NCBI GenBank assembly: GCA_904386005.1
Contig: CAJFKR010000009.1
Coordinates: 1-49,342 of the forward strand
Source: Candidatus Flemingiibacterium merdigallinarum
GTDB taxonomy: Bacteria > Bacillota > Clostridia > Oscillospirales > CAG-272
Length of the DNA stretch: 49,342 nucleotides
Direction of reading: 5' to 3'
Both the position numbers and the translations under genes were made by a program. Of the stretch, positions 1 through 6,969 are shown piece by piece; within the stretch, counting starts at the first letter, position 1; each line of letters opens with the position of its first letter. Under the pieces are notes generated by a model. It saw only the letters and a list, made by a program, of their open reading frames with translations. It searched no databases and had not been told where the DNA came from.

Positions 1-100
1 TTGTGACTTCGCGGTCAATGACCGCGATTTGCTTCGCAAACCGTCACAAAACATCGACATATGAAAGGTAGACTTCGCTGTCGCGAAGTCATGGTCATAT
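1..100 (+). repeat. Structured leader element, copy 1 of 2
   Basis: Positions 1-7 (TTGTGAC) pair with 43-49 (GTCACAA). Inside are a GCGGTCA/TGACCGC hairpin (11-25) and a TTGC/GCAA hairpin (about 29-39), so the segment can fold as a three-way junction. A second hairpin follows: GACTTCGC (71-78), loop TGTC, GCGAAGTC (83-90), flanked by ATATGA (59-64) and TCATAT (95-100). The motif AAAGGTA lies just before it and ATGGTCAT just after. The same order recurs at 33423-33535. It is upstream of the Mg transporter gene and may be part of its leader RNA; function unknown. Confidence 0.6.
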
Positions 101-132
101 TTATACCGAATACTAATCAAGAGGTGAGATGT

Positions 133-237
133 ATGGACTCAGGAAGTAGACCTAAACCTGCCGGGCGAAGCCCTATCACTTTCTATATGGTCGACTGCCG
201 CACGAGTTACATATCTCGCCGAACGGTACTCGGCTGA
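133..237 (+). CDS. Possible leader peptide, 34 aa, upstream of MgtE-like gene
   Basis: A short reading frame starts at ATG 133, six bases after a good ribosome site (GAGGTG, 121-126), and ends at TGA 235-237. The peptide is basic and contains the stretch RPKPAGRSP, then YMVDCR and a terminal RR pair. An in-frame ATG at 91, directly after the hairpin at 71-90, would lengthen it to 48 aa. I do not recognise the peptide. Proline/arginine-rich leader peptides control Mg transporters in enterobacteria (mgtL-mgtA), so the position before an MgtE-type gene is suggestive. That role is inference, and the frame may be fortuitous. Confidence 0.4.
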   Translation: MDSGSRPKPAGRSPITFYMVDCRTSYISRRTVLG

Positions 238-307
238 CAATTAAACAGCTTTACCCCGCGGGTCAATTTGCTTCCTGCCTGAATCTTATTTTTAGGAGGA
301 ATGAACG

Positions 308-1153
308 ATGAAAAAGCTTTTGACCCTTTGGAGAGCTGAAAACCACAGAATTGATAGTGTAAGCGAAAACCTCATTTTGTCGTCTAAGTGCGACGAGCCT
401 AACCTCGCGTATAACGAAGTCGGCTCGGTATACTCGCATGGCGTCGAAGACGAGTACACGCGTGTCGATGGTCGCGAGCAAATCATCGAGACAAAGCAGA
501 CTGAAATCAAGACGCAGCCGAGCGAATCCGCGCAGCTTGACAGCCAGGCGCATATCCGCGCGTCATCGCAGATTGACGGATATGACGCCGCTCAAACTGG
601 CTCCTATTTCGGCACATCCGCGCTGATTCACGCAAAGCGCCGCATTACATGGCTGATCATTTTGATGCTGTCCGCGACGTTGACCGGACTTATCATCTCG
701 AAATATGAGAGTCAAATCGCCGCCGTACCGATGCTCGTTACCTTTATACCTATGATAATGGACACGTCGGGAAACTGCGGCTCGCAAAGCTCCACTCTGA
801 TAATCCGCGGAGTCGCGCTCGATGAGATTCGTCCCCGCGACTGGATGCGGGTGCTTCTTAAGGAACTGTGCGTCGGTATTCTTATCGGCGTCGCGCTCGC
901 CATTGTCAACGCGGCGCGTGTCTATATCCAGTATCACGGCGAGGAGCAGGTGCTCGGGATTACTTTGACTGTGTCGCTCACCTTAATCGGCGCGGTCGTA
1001 TGCGCAAAGCTCATCGGCTCGCTTCTGCCGCTGATCGCGGTCAAATTCAAGCTCGACCCCGCGCTCATGGCGTCGCCGCTGATCACAACTATAGCTGACA
1101 CCGCTTCAATTCTGCTCTATTTCAAAATCGCGCTCTCTATACTTAAAATCTGA
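308..1153 (+). CDS. MgtE/SLC41-type Mg2+ transporter, membrane domain with atypical N-terminus
   Basis: The 281-residue product carries the MgtE membrane domain from about residue 112 to the end, with about five hydrophobic segments. It has the family signature around residues 147-165 (IPMIMDTSGNCGSQS) and the DPALMASPLITTIAD segment near 255-270. Canonical MgtE is about 450 aa, with a cytoplasmic superhelical N domain and two CBS domains that sense Mg2+ and gate the pore. Here these are replaced by about 110 residues of polar, low-complexity sequence, so gating by the usual sensor is not expected. The start is supported by AGGAGG eight bases upstream. A 300-base structured leader precedes it and a strong terminator follows. 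Likely an inner-membrane divalent cation transporter. Confidence 0.85.
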   Translation: MKKLLTLWRAENHRIDSVSENLILSSKCDEPNLAYNEVGSVYSHGVEDEYTRVDGREQIIETKQTEIKTQPSESAQLDSQAHIRASSQIDGYDAAQTGSYFGTSALIHAKRRITWLIILMLSATLTGLIISKYESQIAAVPMLVTFIPMIMDTSGNCGSQSSTLIIRGVALDEIRPRDWMRVLLKELCVGILIGVALAIVNAARVYIQYHGEEQVLGITLTVSLTLIGAVVCAKLIGSLLPLIAVKFKLDPALMASPLITTIADTASILLYFKIALSILKI

Positions 1154-1159
1154 AAAAGA

Positions 1160-1190
1160 ACCGCAGCACCAAAAATGCTGCGGTCTTTAT
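1160..1190 (+). terminator. Rho-independent terminator after MgtE-like gene
   Basis: ACCGCAGCA (1160-1168) pairs perfectly with TGCTGCGGT (1176-1184), and CTTTATTTT follows. It lies seven bases after the stop codon. Confidence 0.9.
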
Positions 1191-1210
1191 TTTAATTATT
1201 CATGATAGCT

Positions 1211-1639
1211 TTATGAGATCGCCGCGAGCTTAACGAGCTTGACGCTCTGACCGAGCGCGCCGCTCAACGTCGCGTAAAATTGTGGTGATATCAAGGTTAT
1301 CCTGTATTTTCCGTTTTTCAGGTGATCCACGCCCTCAACGTTGTAACGAACACCTCCACATAGAATTTGCACATATGTAGACTTATTAAACATACTCTTG
1401 CTGGCCCTGAGCTTTCTGATCAAATCCTCGGTGAGAACGATATTGTCGATATCGATTGTCTCAGCGCACATTTTGTTGGGTCGTTTAGTCATTTCTGAAA
1501 TGGTCAGAACGTTATGTTGTACTTTGGTTTTCATACACCGTGCCATACCTTTCATTACACATAAACACGATATGCGCCGGTTGAATATGAGATTGTCAGA
1601 AATTGCTTGTAATGATGCCGGTTCACATCGAGCGGACAC
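1211..1639 (-). CDS. Hypothetical protein
   Basis: No family recognised. The frame from GTG 1639 encodes 142 aa; the more protein-like part starts at the internal Met in MKTKVQHNV and runs to the end, with alternating beta and charged segments and no membrane helix or signal peptide. A consensus promoter lies about 60 bases upstream. The start is unclear. GGAGG in the leader is followed by a four-codon frame (GTG ACT GAC TGC TAA), and the GTG at 1639 comes one base after that stop, so either coupled initiation or an internal start is possible. It is convergent with the MgtE-like gene. Existence as a gene rests mainly on the promoter and the open frame. Confidence 0.5.
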   Translation of the reverse strand: MSARCEPASLQAISDNLIFNRRISCLCVMKGMARCMKTKVQHNVLTISEMTKRPNKMCAETIDIDNIVLTEDLIRKLRASKSMFNKSTYVQILCGGVRYNVEGVDHLKNGKYRITLISPQFYATLSGALGQSVKLVKLAAIS

Positions 1640-1695
1640 CTTAGCAGTCAGTCACCGGTCCTCCACATAGACCTTGAGTCTTCACTGCAATATAT

Positions 1696-1724
1696 ATTAT
1701 ACCACAATCAGCTCGCATTGTCAA
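1696..1724 (-). promoter_or_regulatory. Consensus sigma-A promoter for gene at 1211-1639
   Basis: Read on the minus strand: TTGACA (1724-1719), a 17-base spacer, TATAAT (1701-1696). Both hexamers are perfect. From here to 1892 I see no other feature in the AT-rich spacer. Confidence 0.85.
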
Positions 1725-1892
1725 GTAAGTAGATATAATTTAACTTGTTATATACTGGATTTGACAGGTTTGATAACGTGCATATATTACGTAAAGCGAC
1801 AATATCTGTCATAAGAGTATATTATATGTAAACATAACATCAATTTCACAAAACAAACAAATATCACGCGCAGGTAAATATATATCGCGCTT

Positions 1893-1927
1893 AAAAAATA
1901 ATCGGCATTCCGACAGAAATACCGATT
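1893..1927 (-). terminator. Rho-independent terminator after lipoprotein gene
   Basis: On the minus strand AATCGGTATT (1927-1918) pairs with AATGCCGATT (1909-1900), followed by ATTTTTTAA. It is seven bases beyond the stop of the lipoprotein gene. Confidence 0.85.
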
Positions 1928-1933
1928 ATAATT

Positions 1934-2614
1934 TTATTCAATTGTAGCCTGAACAAAGTGCTCAGCCGATTGAGTCTCGCCGTTGTATTCGAGCTCAAGC
2001 TCATAATTTATCATCACATCGCGCACGGTTCCGGTGTAGTCGAAGTAATAATTATATATGACCTTTTTACAGTCTGTCGCGACTCCGTCAGCCTCGCCGT
2101 CAAATTTGTCGGCGTACGAGTCACTCATTGTAACGGCATAGAGCATTACGCTCTCTCCTGTAGTCTCGATAATATCAATATTCTCAATATCGGCTACAGT
2201 GTAATCTACTCTGAAATATTCAAATATATCCGGCGCTTCGTCATTCGACACAACGACGCCGTTGCGCGTAACAATCAGCTCGCCGCCCGACTGCGTCGCT
2301 TCAAGCAGGTCTACCTTCTCGGTCGACACATACTTCTTTGAACCGGTATAATCATATTCAAGACTGCCCTCTTGAATGAACTTCGCGTAGGTCTCGGTAA
2401 CGCTCTCTAAAATTTTGTCGTCACGGTTCGCCTCCGGCTTGAAGGTCTCGTAAACCATGATTTCGCCCGAAGTTAACGAAATCGCGGCATTACAGCCGTC
2501 GACAATCACTCCAAGCCTCTCCAAAAGCTCCTTTTCGTCACGGCAGCCGTACATCGCCGTGAGCACAACGCAGCACGCCGCAATCAGAGCAGCTATCTTA
2601 CTGATACTTTTCAT
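1934..2614 (-). CDS. Hypothetical lipoprotein
   Basis: The 226-residue protein begins with a lysine-containing n-region, a hydrophobic stretch and a lipobox-like LTAMYGC (Cys near residue 24), so it is probably exported and lipid-anchored. The mature part is acidic (many D/E), mostly beta-rich, with repeated short strands such as YDYTGSKKY and YYFDYTGTV, and no cysteine pattern or catalytic motif that I recognise. The ribosome site CTGGAG lies six bases before ATG. It is downstream of the TIM-barrel gene on the same strand (about 90 bases apart) and may be co-transcribed. Function unknown. Confidence 0.75.
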   Translation of the reverse strand: MKSISKIAALIAACCVVLTAMYGCRDEKELLERLGVIVDGCNAAISLTSGEIMVYETFKPEANRDDKILESVTETYAKFIQEGSLEYDYTGSKKYVSTEKVDLLEATQSGGELIVTRNGVVVSNDEAPDIFEYFRVDYTVADIENIDIIETTGESVMLYAVTMSDSYADKFDGEADGVATDCKKVIYNYYFDYTGTVRDVMINYELELEYNGETQSAEHFVQATIE

Positions 2615-2705
2615 TGGTTACTCCAGTTTTTATTATTGCCCGCGATGAGAGTATGCCCCGCCGAAATCTATGTAAATCTGGCAAATTTCGACATTAGAGC
2701 CGCGG

Positions 2706-3395
2706 TCAGCTCCTGCGAGTCTCAAGCTCGCGAGACTTGTTTGCCTTGACGGCAAACAGATTTCCGCTGGTCGGCGGTGTGTATGTTATCGCGTTGGCTC
2801 CGGCGGCTATCGTCTCGGCAATTGTCACGTCGTTGGGACCACCGGTGGCGATTATCGGTACATACGGGTATTCACCGCGTATGCTCCGAATTATCGCGGG
2901 GGTCTCCGCCGCGCCCGCAACGTTCAGAATCGACACTCCGGCTTCGAGTCTCGCTTTGAAATCGGTGTTGCCGGATATGACGGTCAGAATGACCGGAATA
3001 TCGATCGCGGCCGCAATCTCCGCGACCGCCTCATTGGATATGTTCGCGCTGACAACGACTCCCTGCGCACCCTGATATTCGGCGTGCTTTGCGAGGTTCA
3101 CGACTCGCTTGATGCCGCCCGCGCCGCCGCTGCTGCCGATTCCGCAGAACACCGGCACATCGGCAACCGAGACTATGGCCTGTGTGATTATCGGCTGCGG
3201 AATGAACGGATATACCGCGATAACCGCGTCCGCGTTATTATTGCGTATAGTCGCGACGTCAGTCGTGAATATAAACGAGCGAATGATCCTGCCGTTGATT
3301 TTGATTCCGCTCGCGCCGAGTATCGCCTCGGGCAGATTGATAATGTTCTTTTTCAGGTGCCCGCGTACCTCGGGAATATACACCTCATTTGTCAT
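2706..3395 (-). CDS. TIM-barrel protein of the clostridial 'hydrolase' family
   Basis: The 229-aa product matches from memory a conserved Firmicutes family usually annotated simply as hydrolase: an N-terminal YIPEVRGHLK segment, then IINLPEAI, FTTDVATIRN, ADAVIAVYPF, a glycine-rich turn near residue 88, and a C-terminal phosphate-binding-like IIATGGP and GANAITYTPP. The alternating strands and the late glycine-rich loops fit a beta/alpha barrel that binds a phosphorylated ligand. The real substrate is not known. AAGGA of the ribosome site sits in the loop of a small hairpin (3398-3415) directly before ATG. A dispersed hairpin element lies in the upstream spacer. Confidence 0.75.
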   Translation of the reverse strand: MTNEVYIPEVRGHLKKNIINLPEAILGASGIKINGRIIRSFIFTTDVATIRNNNADAVIAVYPFIPQPIITQAIVSVADVPVFCGIGSSGGAGGIKRVVNLAKHAEYQGAQGVVVSANISNEAVAEIAAAIDIPVILTVISGNTDFKARLEAGVSILNVAGAAETPAIIRSIRGEYPYVPIIATGGPNDVTIAETIAAGANAITYTPPTSGNLFAVKANKSRELETRRS

Positions 3396-3397
3396 AT

Positions 3398-3415
3398 ATC
3401 GAAGTTCCTTTCGAT
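3398..3415 (-). promoter_or_regulatory. Hairpin exposing or masking the ribosome site of TIM-barrel gene
   Basis: On the minus strand ATCGAA (3415-3410) pairs with TTCGAT (3403-3398) around the loop AGGAAC, two bases before ATG. The Shine-Dalgarno core AAAGGA lies partly in the stem and partly in the loop. Confidence 0.4.
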
Positions 3416-3452
3416 GCGCCGCGCGTCAGGCAGCGAAATTATCATCAGGTTG

Positions 3453-3540
3453 CTTCTAAAAACACGTAAAAATCCGTGGGAAAAGTAAATCGATGCCCAT
3501 GGTATCGATTCAGCTTTTCCTTCGTATCGTATTTTTAGAG
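3453..3540 (-). repeat. Dispersed 5'-leader hairpin element, copy B
   Basis: Plus-strand coordinates: AATCGAT (3488-3494) pairs with ATCGATT (3504-3510) over a 9-base loop. Outside it GGAAAAG (3479-3485) pairs with CTTTTCC (3514-3520), and TCTAAAAA near 3454 pairs with TTTTTAGA ending at 3539. CACG/CGTG forms a side hairpin. In gene-sense orientation the 3' half reads ATCGATTT-A-CTTTTCC. It lies upstream of the TIM-barrel gene. Confidence 0.65.
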
Positions 3541-3551
3541 GTTACCATTAT

Positions 3552-3588
3552 TACGCCGAAAATGTACGGCTCGTACATTTTCGGCGTA
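3552..3588. terminator. 17-bp perfect hairpin, probable terminator of P-loop gene
   Basis: Arms 3552-3568 and 3572-3588 are perfectly complementary (core CCGAAAATGTACG) with a 3-base loop. It is 34 bases past the stop of the minus-strand P-loop gene. A clear T-tract is missing, so termination is likely but not certain. Confidence 0.6.
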
Positions 3589-3622
3589 CTGATATATTCT
3601 TATCAAAAAAGTCCTTCCAAAA

Positions 3623-4030
3623 TCAGAGATACTTCTTGATAGTTTCGGTAGCCTTTTCAGCAGGAAGGGTCACAGTCATCGTGCAATGCAGGTCGTACTT
3701 CTCGACAAGAGCGTTAACCTCGTCCACGAATTTGTCGAAGCTGTCAATATCATTGAGACAGATCTTGAGCGCCGAGTCAACGAACAGGTCGGTGACGTCG
3801 TGGTTCGAAGCGATGATGCCCGCGATGAAGCCGAACAGGGACTGCGCGTCGCCGATGTTATATTGGTCGGTGTCGATAAGGCGTGCCGTGTGCTTTATAT
3901 CGTAAGTAAGCTTAGTACCCTTTTCAATACAAACAACGGAACCCTTGCTTTCCTCGGAAGCGGTGTTGACCATCTCAATGAGATGCTTGGTCTTTCCTGT
4001 ACCTTTTACGCCGACGATTAACTTTAACAT
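3623..4030 (-). CDS. Small P-loop NTPase-like protein
   Basis: The 135-aa protein starts with a strand followed by a Walker A motif, G-V-K-G-T-G-K-T, at residues 7-14. A later hydrophobic strand, DLFVDSAL near residue 82, could be a Walker B-like element with one acidic residue. The C-terminal half is alpha/beta with an ending typical of a single short domain. It is much shorter than ATPases with known roles. Similar short proteins are common in Clostridia and are labelled ATPase without a tested function. It has its own promoter (4076-4104) and AGGAGG nine bases before ATG. A soluble nucleotide-binding protein of unknown role. Confidence 0.7.
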   Translation of the reverse strand: MLKLIVGVKGTGKTKHLIEMVNTASEESKGSVVCIEKGTKLTYDIKHTARLIDTDQYNIGDAQSLFGFIAGIIASNHDVTDLFVDSALKICLNDIDSFDKFVDEVNALVEKYDLHCTMTVTLPAEKATETIKKYL

Positions 4031-4075
4031 ATTTGGAATCCTCCTGAATATTATAGATGGGTTTGCCGTACTTAT

Positions 4076-4104
4076 ATTTTACACTAAAACCCCGAAAATT
4101 TCAA
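4076..4104 (-). promoter_or_regulatory. Sigma-A promoter for P-loop gene
   Basis: Minus strand: TTGAAA (4104-4099), 17-base spacer, TAAAAT (4081-4076). Leader of about 40 bases to ATG at 4030. Confidence 0.75.
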
Positions 4105-4191
4105 GAGGATTTCTGCACATATTAGACGTATTACAAAAGTTTTTACATCTTGTACAAATCTGATATAAATACTTGTTCTGTTTGCCACGCG

Positions 4192-4285
4192 ACGCGGCGG
4201 GATACGCGTTAATTTGACCTGCTTCGACGCTCCGAAAGTCCAACTCTCACAGTGCCGCGATCGAATAAGCTCCGTATCGCCGCGT
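4192..4285 (-). ncRNA. Structured intergenic segment between pgi and P-loop gene
   Basis: ACGCGGCGGGATACG (4192-4206) is complementary, with a two-base bulge, to CGTATCGCCGCGT (4273-4285). The arms enclose about 66 bases that contain a further weak CTTCG/CGAAAG hairpin. No reading frame fits. It lies between the pgi stop and the next promoter, so it could be part of the pgi 3' UTR or a small RNA. The rest of 4105-4332 shows nothing else. Confidence 0.3.
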
Positions 4286-4332
4286 TGTATTTTTAATAAC
4301 GGTAAGCGAACCCGCCTGTGTCCGGCAGGTAT

Positions 4333-5673
4333 TTATTCAGCCATTCTCGCTTCGAGCGCGGCCTTTTCGGCTTCGTAGCCCGGTTTGCCGAGCAGCGCGT
4401 ACATATTCTTCTTGTACGCCTCAACGCCCGGCTGGTTGAACGGATTGACTCCGAGCATATATCCCGAATAAGCGCAGGCGAGCTCGAAGAAATAGACCAT
4501 ATATCCGAACGAATGCTCGCTTCTGTCGTCAAGCTCGAGCAGGATATTCGGCACGCCGCCGTCTACATGAGCCATAAGCGTCGCGTTCATAGCCGCCTGG
4601 TTGACCGAATGCAGCTCGTGACCCGACAGGAAGTTGAGTCCGTCGATATTATTCGGGTCGTTCGGAATCACTACAGTGTGCTTGGACTTCTTGATATTGA
4701 CGACCGTCTCAAACAGATTTCTGCGGCCCTCTTGGATATACTGACCGAGCGAATGCAGGTCGGTGGAGTTGACGACCGACGATGGGTAGAGACCCATGTT
4801 GTCCTTGCCCTCCGACTCGCCGTAGAGCTGCTTCCACCACTCGTTCATCATCAGCATCGCGTTCTCATACGAAACGAGGATTTCGGTGGTCTTGCCCTTT
4901 CTGTACATAATATTGCGCAGCGCGGCGTAATACGCGGCGTCGTTTTTGGTATAGTTGTCGGAAGCGAAGGCTTCACGCGCGTCCGACGCGCCCTTCATCA
5001 TCGCGTCGATGTCGCAGCCGGCGGCGGCGATAGGCAGAAGTCCGACCGCGGTCAGTACCGAATAGCGTCCGCCGATGTCGTCCGGAACGACAAAGGTCTC
5101 GTAGCCCTTGTCGGTAGCGAAGCTCTTGAGCGTGCCGCGCGCCTTGTCGGTCGTTACGAAGATGCGCTCGCGCGCGCCCTCCTCGCCGTACTTCTCCTCG
5201 AGCAGCTCACGGAATATACGGAAAGCTACGGCCGGCTCGGTCGTAGTGCCCGACTTTGAAATGACGTTGACGCAGACATCCCTGCCCTCGCAAAGCTCAA
5301 GCAGCTCGGCAAGCGCGGACGAGCAGATGTTGTTTCCGGCGAAGTATACCGACGGAGTGTCCTTTTTAAGCTCGTTGTAGGACGGAGATTTGACGAATTC
5401 AATCGCGGCGCGCGCTCCGAGGTAGGAGCCGCCGATTCCGATCACGACGAGTATGTCGCAGCTCTTCTTGATGCGCTCTGCCGCCGCCTTGATGCGCGCG
5501 AACTCCTCTTTGTCGTAGTTTACCGGAAGGTCGACCCAGCCGAGAAAATCGCTGCCGAGTCCGCTCTTTTCACGGATAAGCGCACCGGCGGCTTTGACCT
5601 GCGGCGCGATTCCGGCAAGATCCTCCTTAGCGAGGAAAGGCTTAATATATTTATCATTGAGTTTGAGTGCCAT
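4333..5673 (-). CDS. pgi: Glucose-6-phosphate isomerase
   Basis: The 446-aa product is the cytosolic enzyme interconverting glucose 6-phosphate and fructose 6-phosphate at the head of glycolysis. It has the length of the short bacterial form. Signatures are clear: [11 protein letters not shown] near residue 79, [12 protein letters not shown] near 137 (phosphate-binding SxxTxxT region), [14 protein letters not shown] near 202 (PGI signature 1), and [13 protein letters not shown] near 310. GGGGA lies about ten bases before ATG. It has its own promoter at 5833-5861 and a leader of about 150 bases holding one copy of the dispersed hairpin element, so a leader-based control is possible. Confidence 0.97.
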   Translation of the reverse strand: MALKLNDKYIKPFLAKEDLAGIAPQVKAAGALIREKSGLGSDFLGWVDLPVNYDKEEFARIKAAAERIKKSCDILVVIGIGGSYLGARAAIEFVKSPSYNELKKDTPSVYFAGNNICSSALAELLELCEGRDVCVNVISKSGTTTEPAVAFRIFRELLEEKYGEEGARERIFVTTDKARGTLKSFATDKGYETFVVPDDIGGRYSVLTAVGLLPIAAAGCDIDAMMKGASDAREAFASDNYTKNDAAYYAALRNIMYRKGKTTEILVSYENAMLMMNEWWKQLYGESEGKDNMGLYPSSVVNSTDLHSLGQYIQEGRRNLFETVVNIKKSKHTVVIPNDPNNIDGLNFLSGHELHSVNQAAMNATLMAHVDGGVPNILLELDDRSEHSFGYMVYFFELACAYSGYMLGVNPFNQPGVEAYKKNMYALLGKPGYEAEKAALEARMAE

Positions 5674-5739
5674 GATTATGATATCCCCTTTATTTTGCGA
5701 TAATATGCGATAATATATAACAATAAAAGCAACCGCAAA

Positions 5740-5815
5740 AATACGATTATGAATGTAAAGATAAATCGATACCCTGTAAATCGATTCGCTTTCACATGGC
5801 TTTTAATGTATTCAT
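5740..5815 (-). repeat. Dispersed 5'-leader hairpin element, copy C (pgi leader)
   Basis: AATCGAT (5764-5770) pairs with ATCGATT (5780-5786) over a 9-base loop; GTAAAG (5755-5760) pairs with CTTT-AC (5789-5794) with one bulged C. In gene sense the 3' part reads GGTATCGATTTATCTTTAC, then ATTCATAATCGTATTTTTG. It begins roughly 12 bases after the predicted pgi transcription start. Confidence 0.65.
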
Positions 5816-5832
5816 CGAGATTTCCTTAAATA

Positions 5833-5861
5833 ATTGTATCGCAAAATCAGCCGGTTTTCAA
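5833..5861 (-). promoter_or_regulatory. Sigma-A promoter for pgi
   Basis: Minus strand: TTGAAA (5861-5856), 17-base spacer, TACAAT (5838-5833). The segment 5862-6080 beyond it is AT-rich and shows no gene or clear structure. Confidence 0.75.
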
Positions 5862-6080
5862 GTGTAATTCGTAAAAATCAGCGTTCTGTCAAGTAAATTA
5901 TTCGACAATATTTTTATATAATTTTATATATATTATACAAAACAAATACCAAACCGCCTGATTGCTGCCATCAAACACATTATATGCAACCAAGCTCGCC
6001 GTCAGTCTGGAAATTGAAGTCAATTTTATAATCGATATTTGACAGCTTCCGACTGCCGTCAGGCACAACACTTAGCTTGA

Positions 6081-6779
6081 TCAGTTTCTGACTTCTTTCA
6101 TCCGGCGCGCGGCGATTCCGAGGTGCAGCTCCATAGCGAGTCTGGCTTCGGTCGGAGAGTGTGCGAAGATCGCGTTGTATATCATGCGGTGTTCCATTAA
6201 GGTGTCGCGCTTCGAATCGGTCGCGCGGAAGCTGCTGCTGCTATACTGCATGAACATCGACAGCAGCTGCCTGTACATCCCCACGAGGAAGCGATTGCCC
6301 GCGCCCTCGAGTATCGCCGCGTGGAATTCATAATCAAGCCGCGGCAGATTGTCATATTCGCCCCGCTCAAGCGTGTCCTCGAATGAATCGGTCAGCTCTC
6401 GAAGCCGTTCGAGCGCGTTGTCGTCGGCGCGCGTCGCGCAGAGCTCCGCGGCGAGCGGTTCAATACATCCCCTGACCATGAGCAGCTCGTCGACCGAATC
6501 GCGGTTGACATTCAGCCACGATAATGCGCCGTCCTTAGGCGACGGCAGCTCGTCGGGATTCGTAACCGCCGCGAACGCGCCCCGGTTCGCGACCAGCTCG
6601 ACATATCCGGACGCCGCGAGCTGCTTCAGCGCCTCGCGCACCGACGAGCGCCCGACCCCGATCTGCTCGGCAAGCGCGGTCTCTCCCGGGAGCTTCTGTC
6701 CCCGTTCGAGTCTCCCTGAAAACAACAGCTCCTTGATTTTGCTGACCGCTTCATCCGCAGCCGAAATTTTGTTATTCAT
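6081..6779 (-). CDS. FadR-subfamily GntR transcriptional regulator
   Basis: The 232-aa protein has an N-terminal GntR winged helix-turn-helix (residues about 8-75; LPGETALAEQIGVGRSSVRE contains the recognition helix) and a C-terminal all-helical FCD ligand domain (about 95-225), with metal-binding-type residues in the segments DYEFHAAILE and MEHRMIYNAI. FCD regulators of this class (NanR, UxuR, ExuR and others) bind sugar acids or related metabolites. It is the last gene of the glycosidase-aldolase-regulator operon, and a perfect TNGTNNNACNA operator overlaps that operon's promoter, so auto-repression relieved by the pathway sugar is the simplest model. GGAGAG lies five bases before ATG. Confidence 0.93.
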   Translation of the reverse strand: MNNKISAADEAVSKIKELLFSGRLERGQKLPGETALAEQIGVGRSSVREALKQLAASGYVELVANRGAFAAVTNPDELPSPKDGALSWLNVNRDSVDELLMVRGCIEPLAAELCATRADDNALERLRELTDSFEDTLERGEYDNLPRLDYEFHAAILEGAGNRFLVGMYRQLLSMFMQYSSSSFRATDSKRDTLMEHRMIYNAIFAHSPTEARLAMELHLGIAARRMKEVRN

Positions 6780-6836
6780 ATATTCTCTCCGACTTTTTGG
6801 TATCGACCTTAATCATTATAAATATTCAATTCATCA

Positions 6837-6878
6837 AGCCTGCCGCGTTCAGTCCATATTATAAGTACGCGGCAGGCT
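6837..6878 (-). other. 11-bp hairpin between aldolase and regulator genes
   Basis: AGCCTGCCGCG (6837-6847) is perfectly complementary to CGCGGCAGGCT (6868-6878), with a 20-base AT-rich loop. No T-tract follows on the minus strand. It may be an RNA processing or attenuation site that lowers expression of the regulator relative to the two enzymes. Confidence 0.5.
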
Positions 6879-6969
6879 CGCGCTTTGCGGCAGTATATCC
6901 AACCGCCGCAGAGCCGTCTCTGCAAATGTATATGTTCGGCTGCCGTATCGTCTGCGCAGTCACGTCAAA

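Noticed and set aside
121..237. M-box (Mg2+) riboswitch in the mgtE-like leader
   Set aside because: AGGTGAGATGTATGGA resembles the M-box start, but the later conserved M-box segments (such as the GTGCTAAAGCTCT block) are not found.
4318..5259. Long plus-strand frame over pgi
   Set aside because: Antisense shadow: pgi on the opposite strand has all family motifs, and the plus frame has none.
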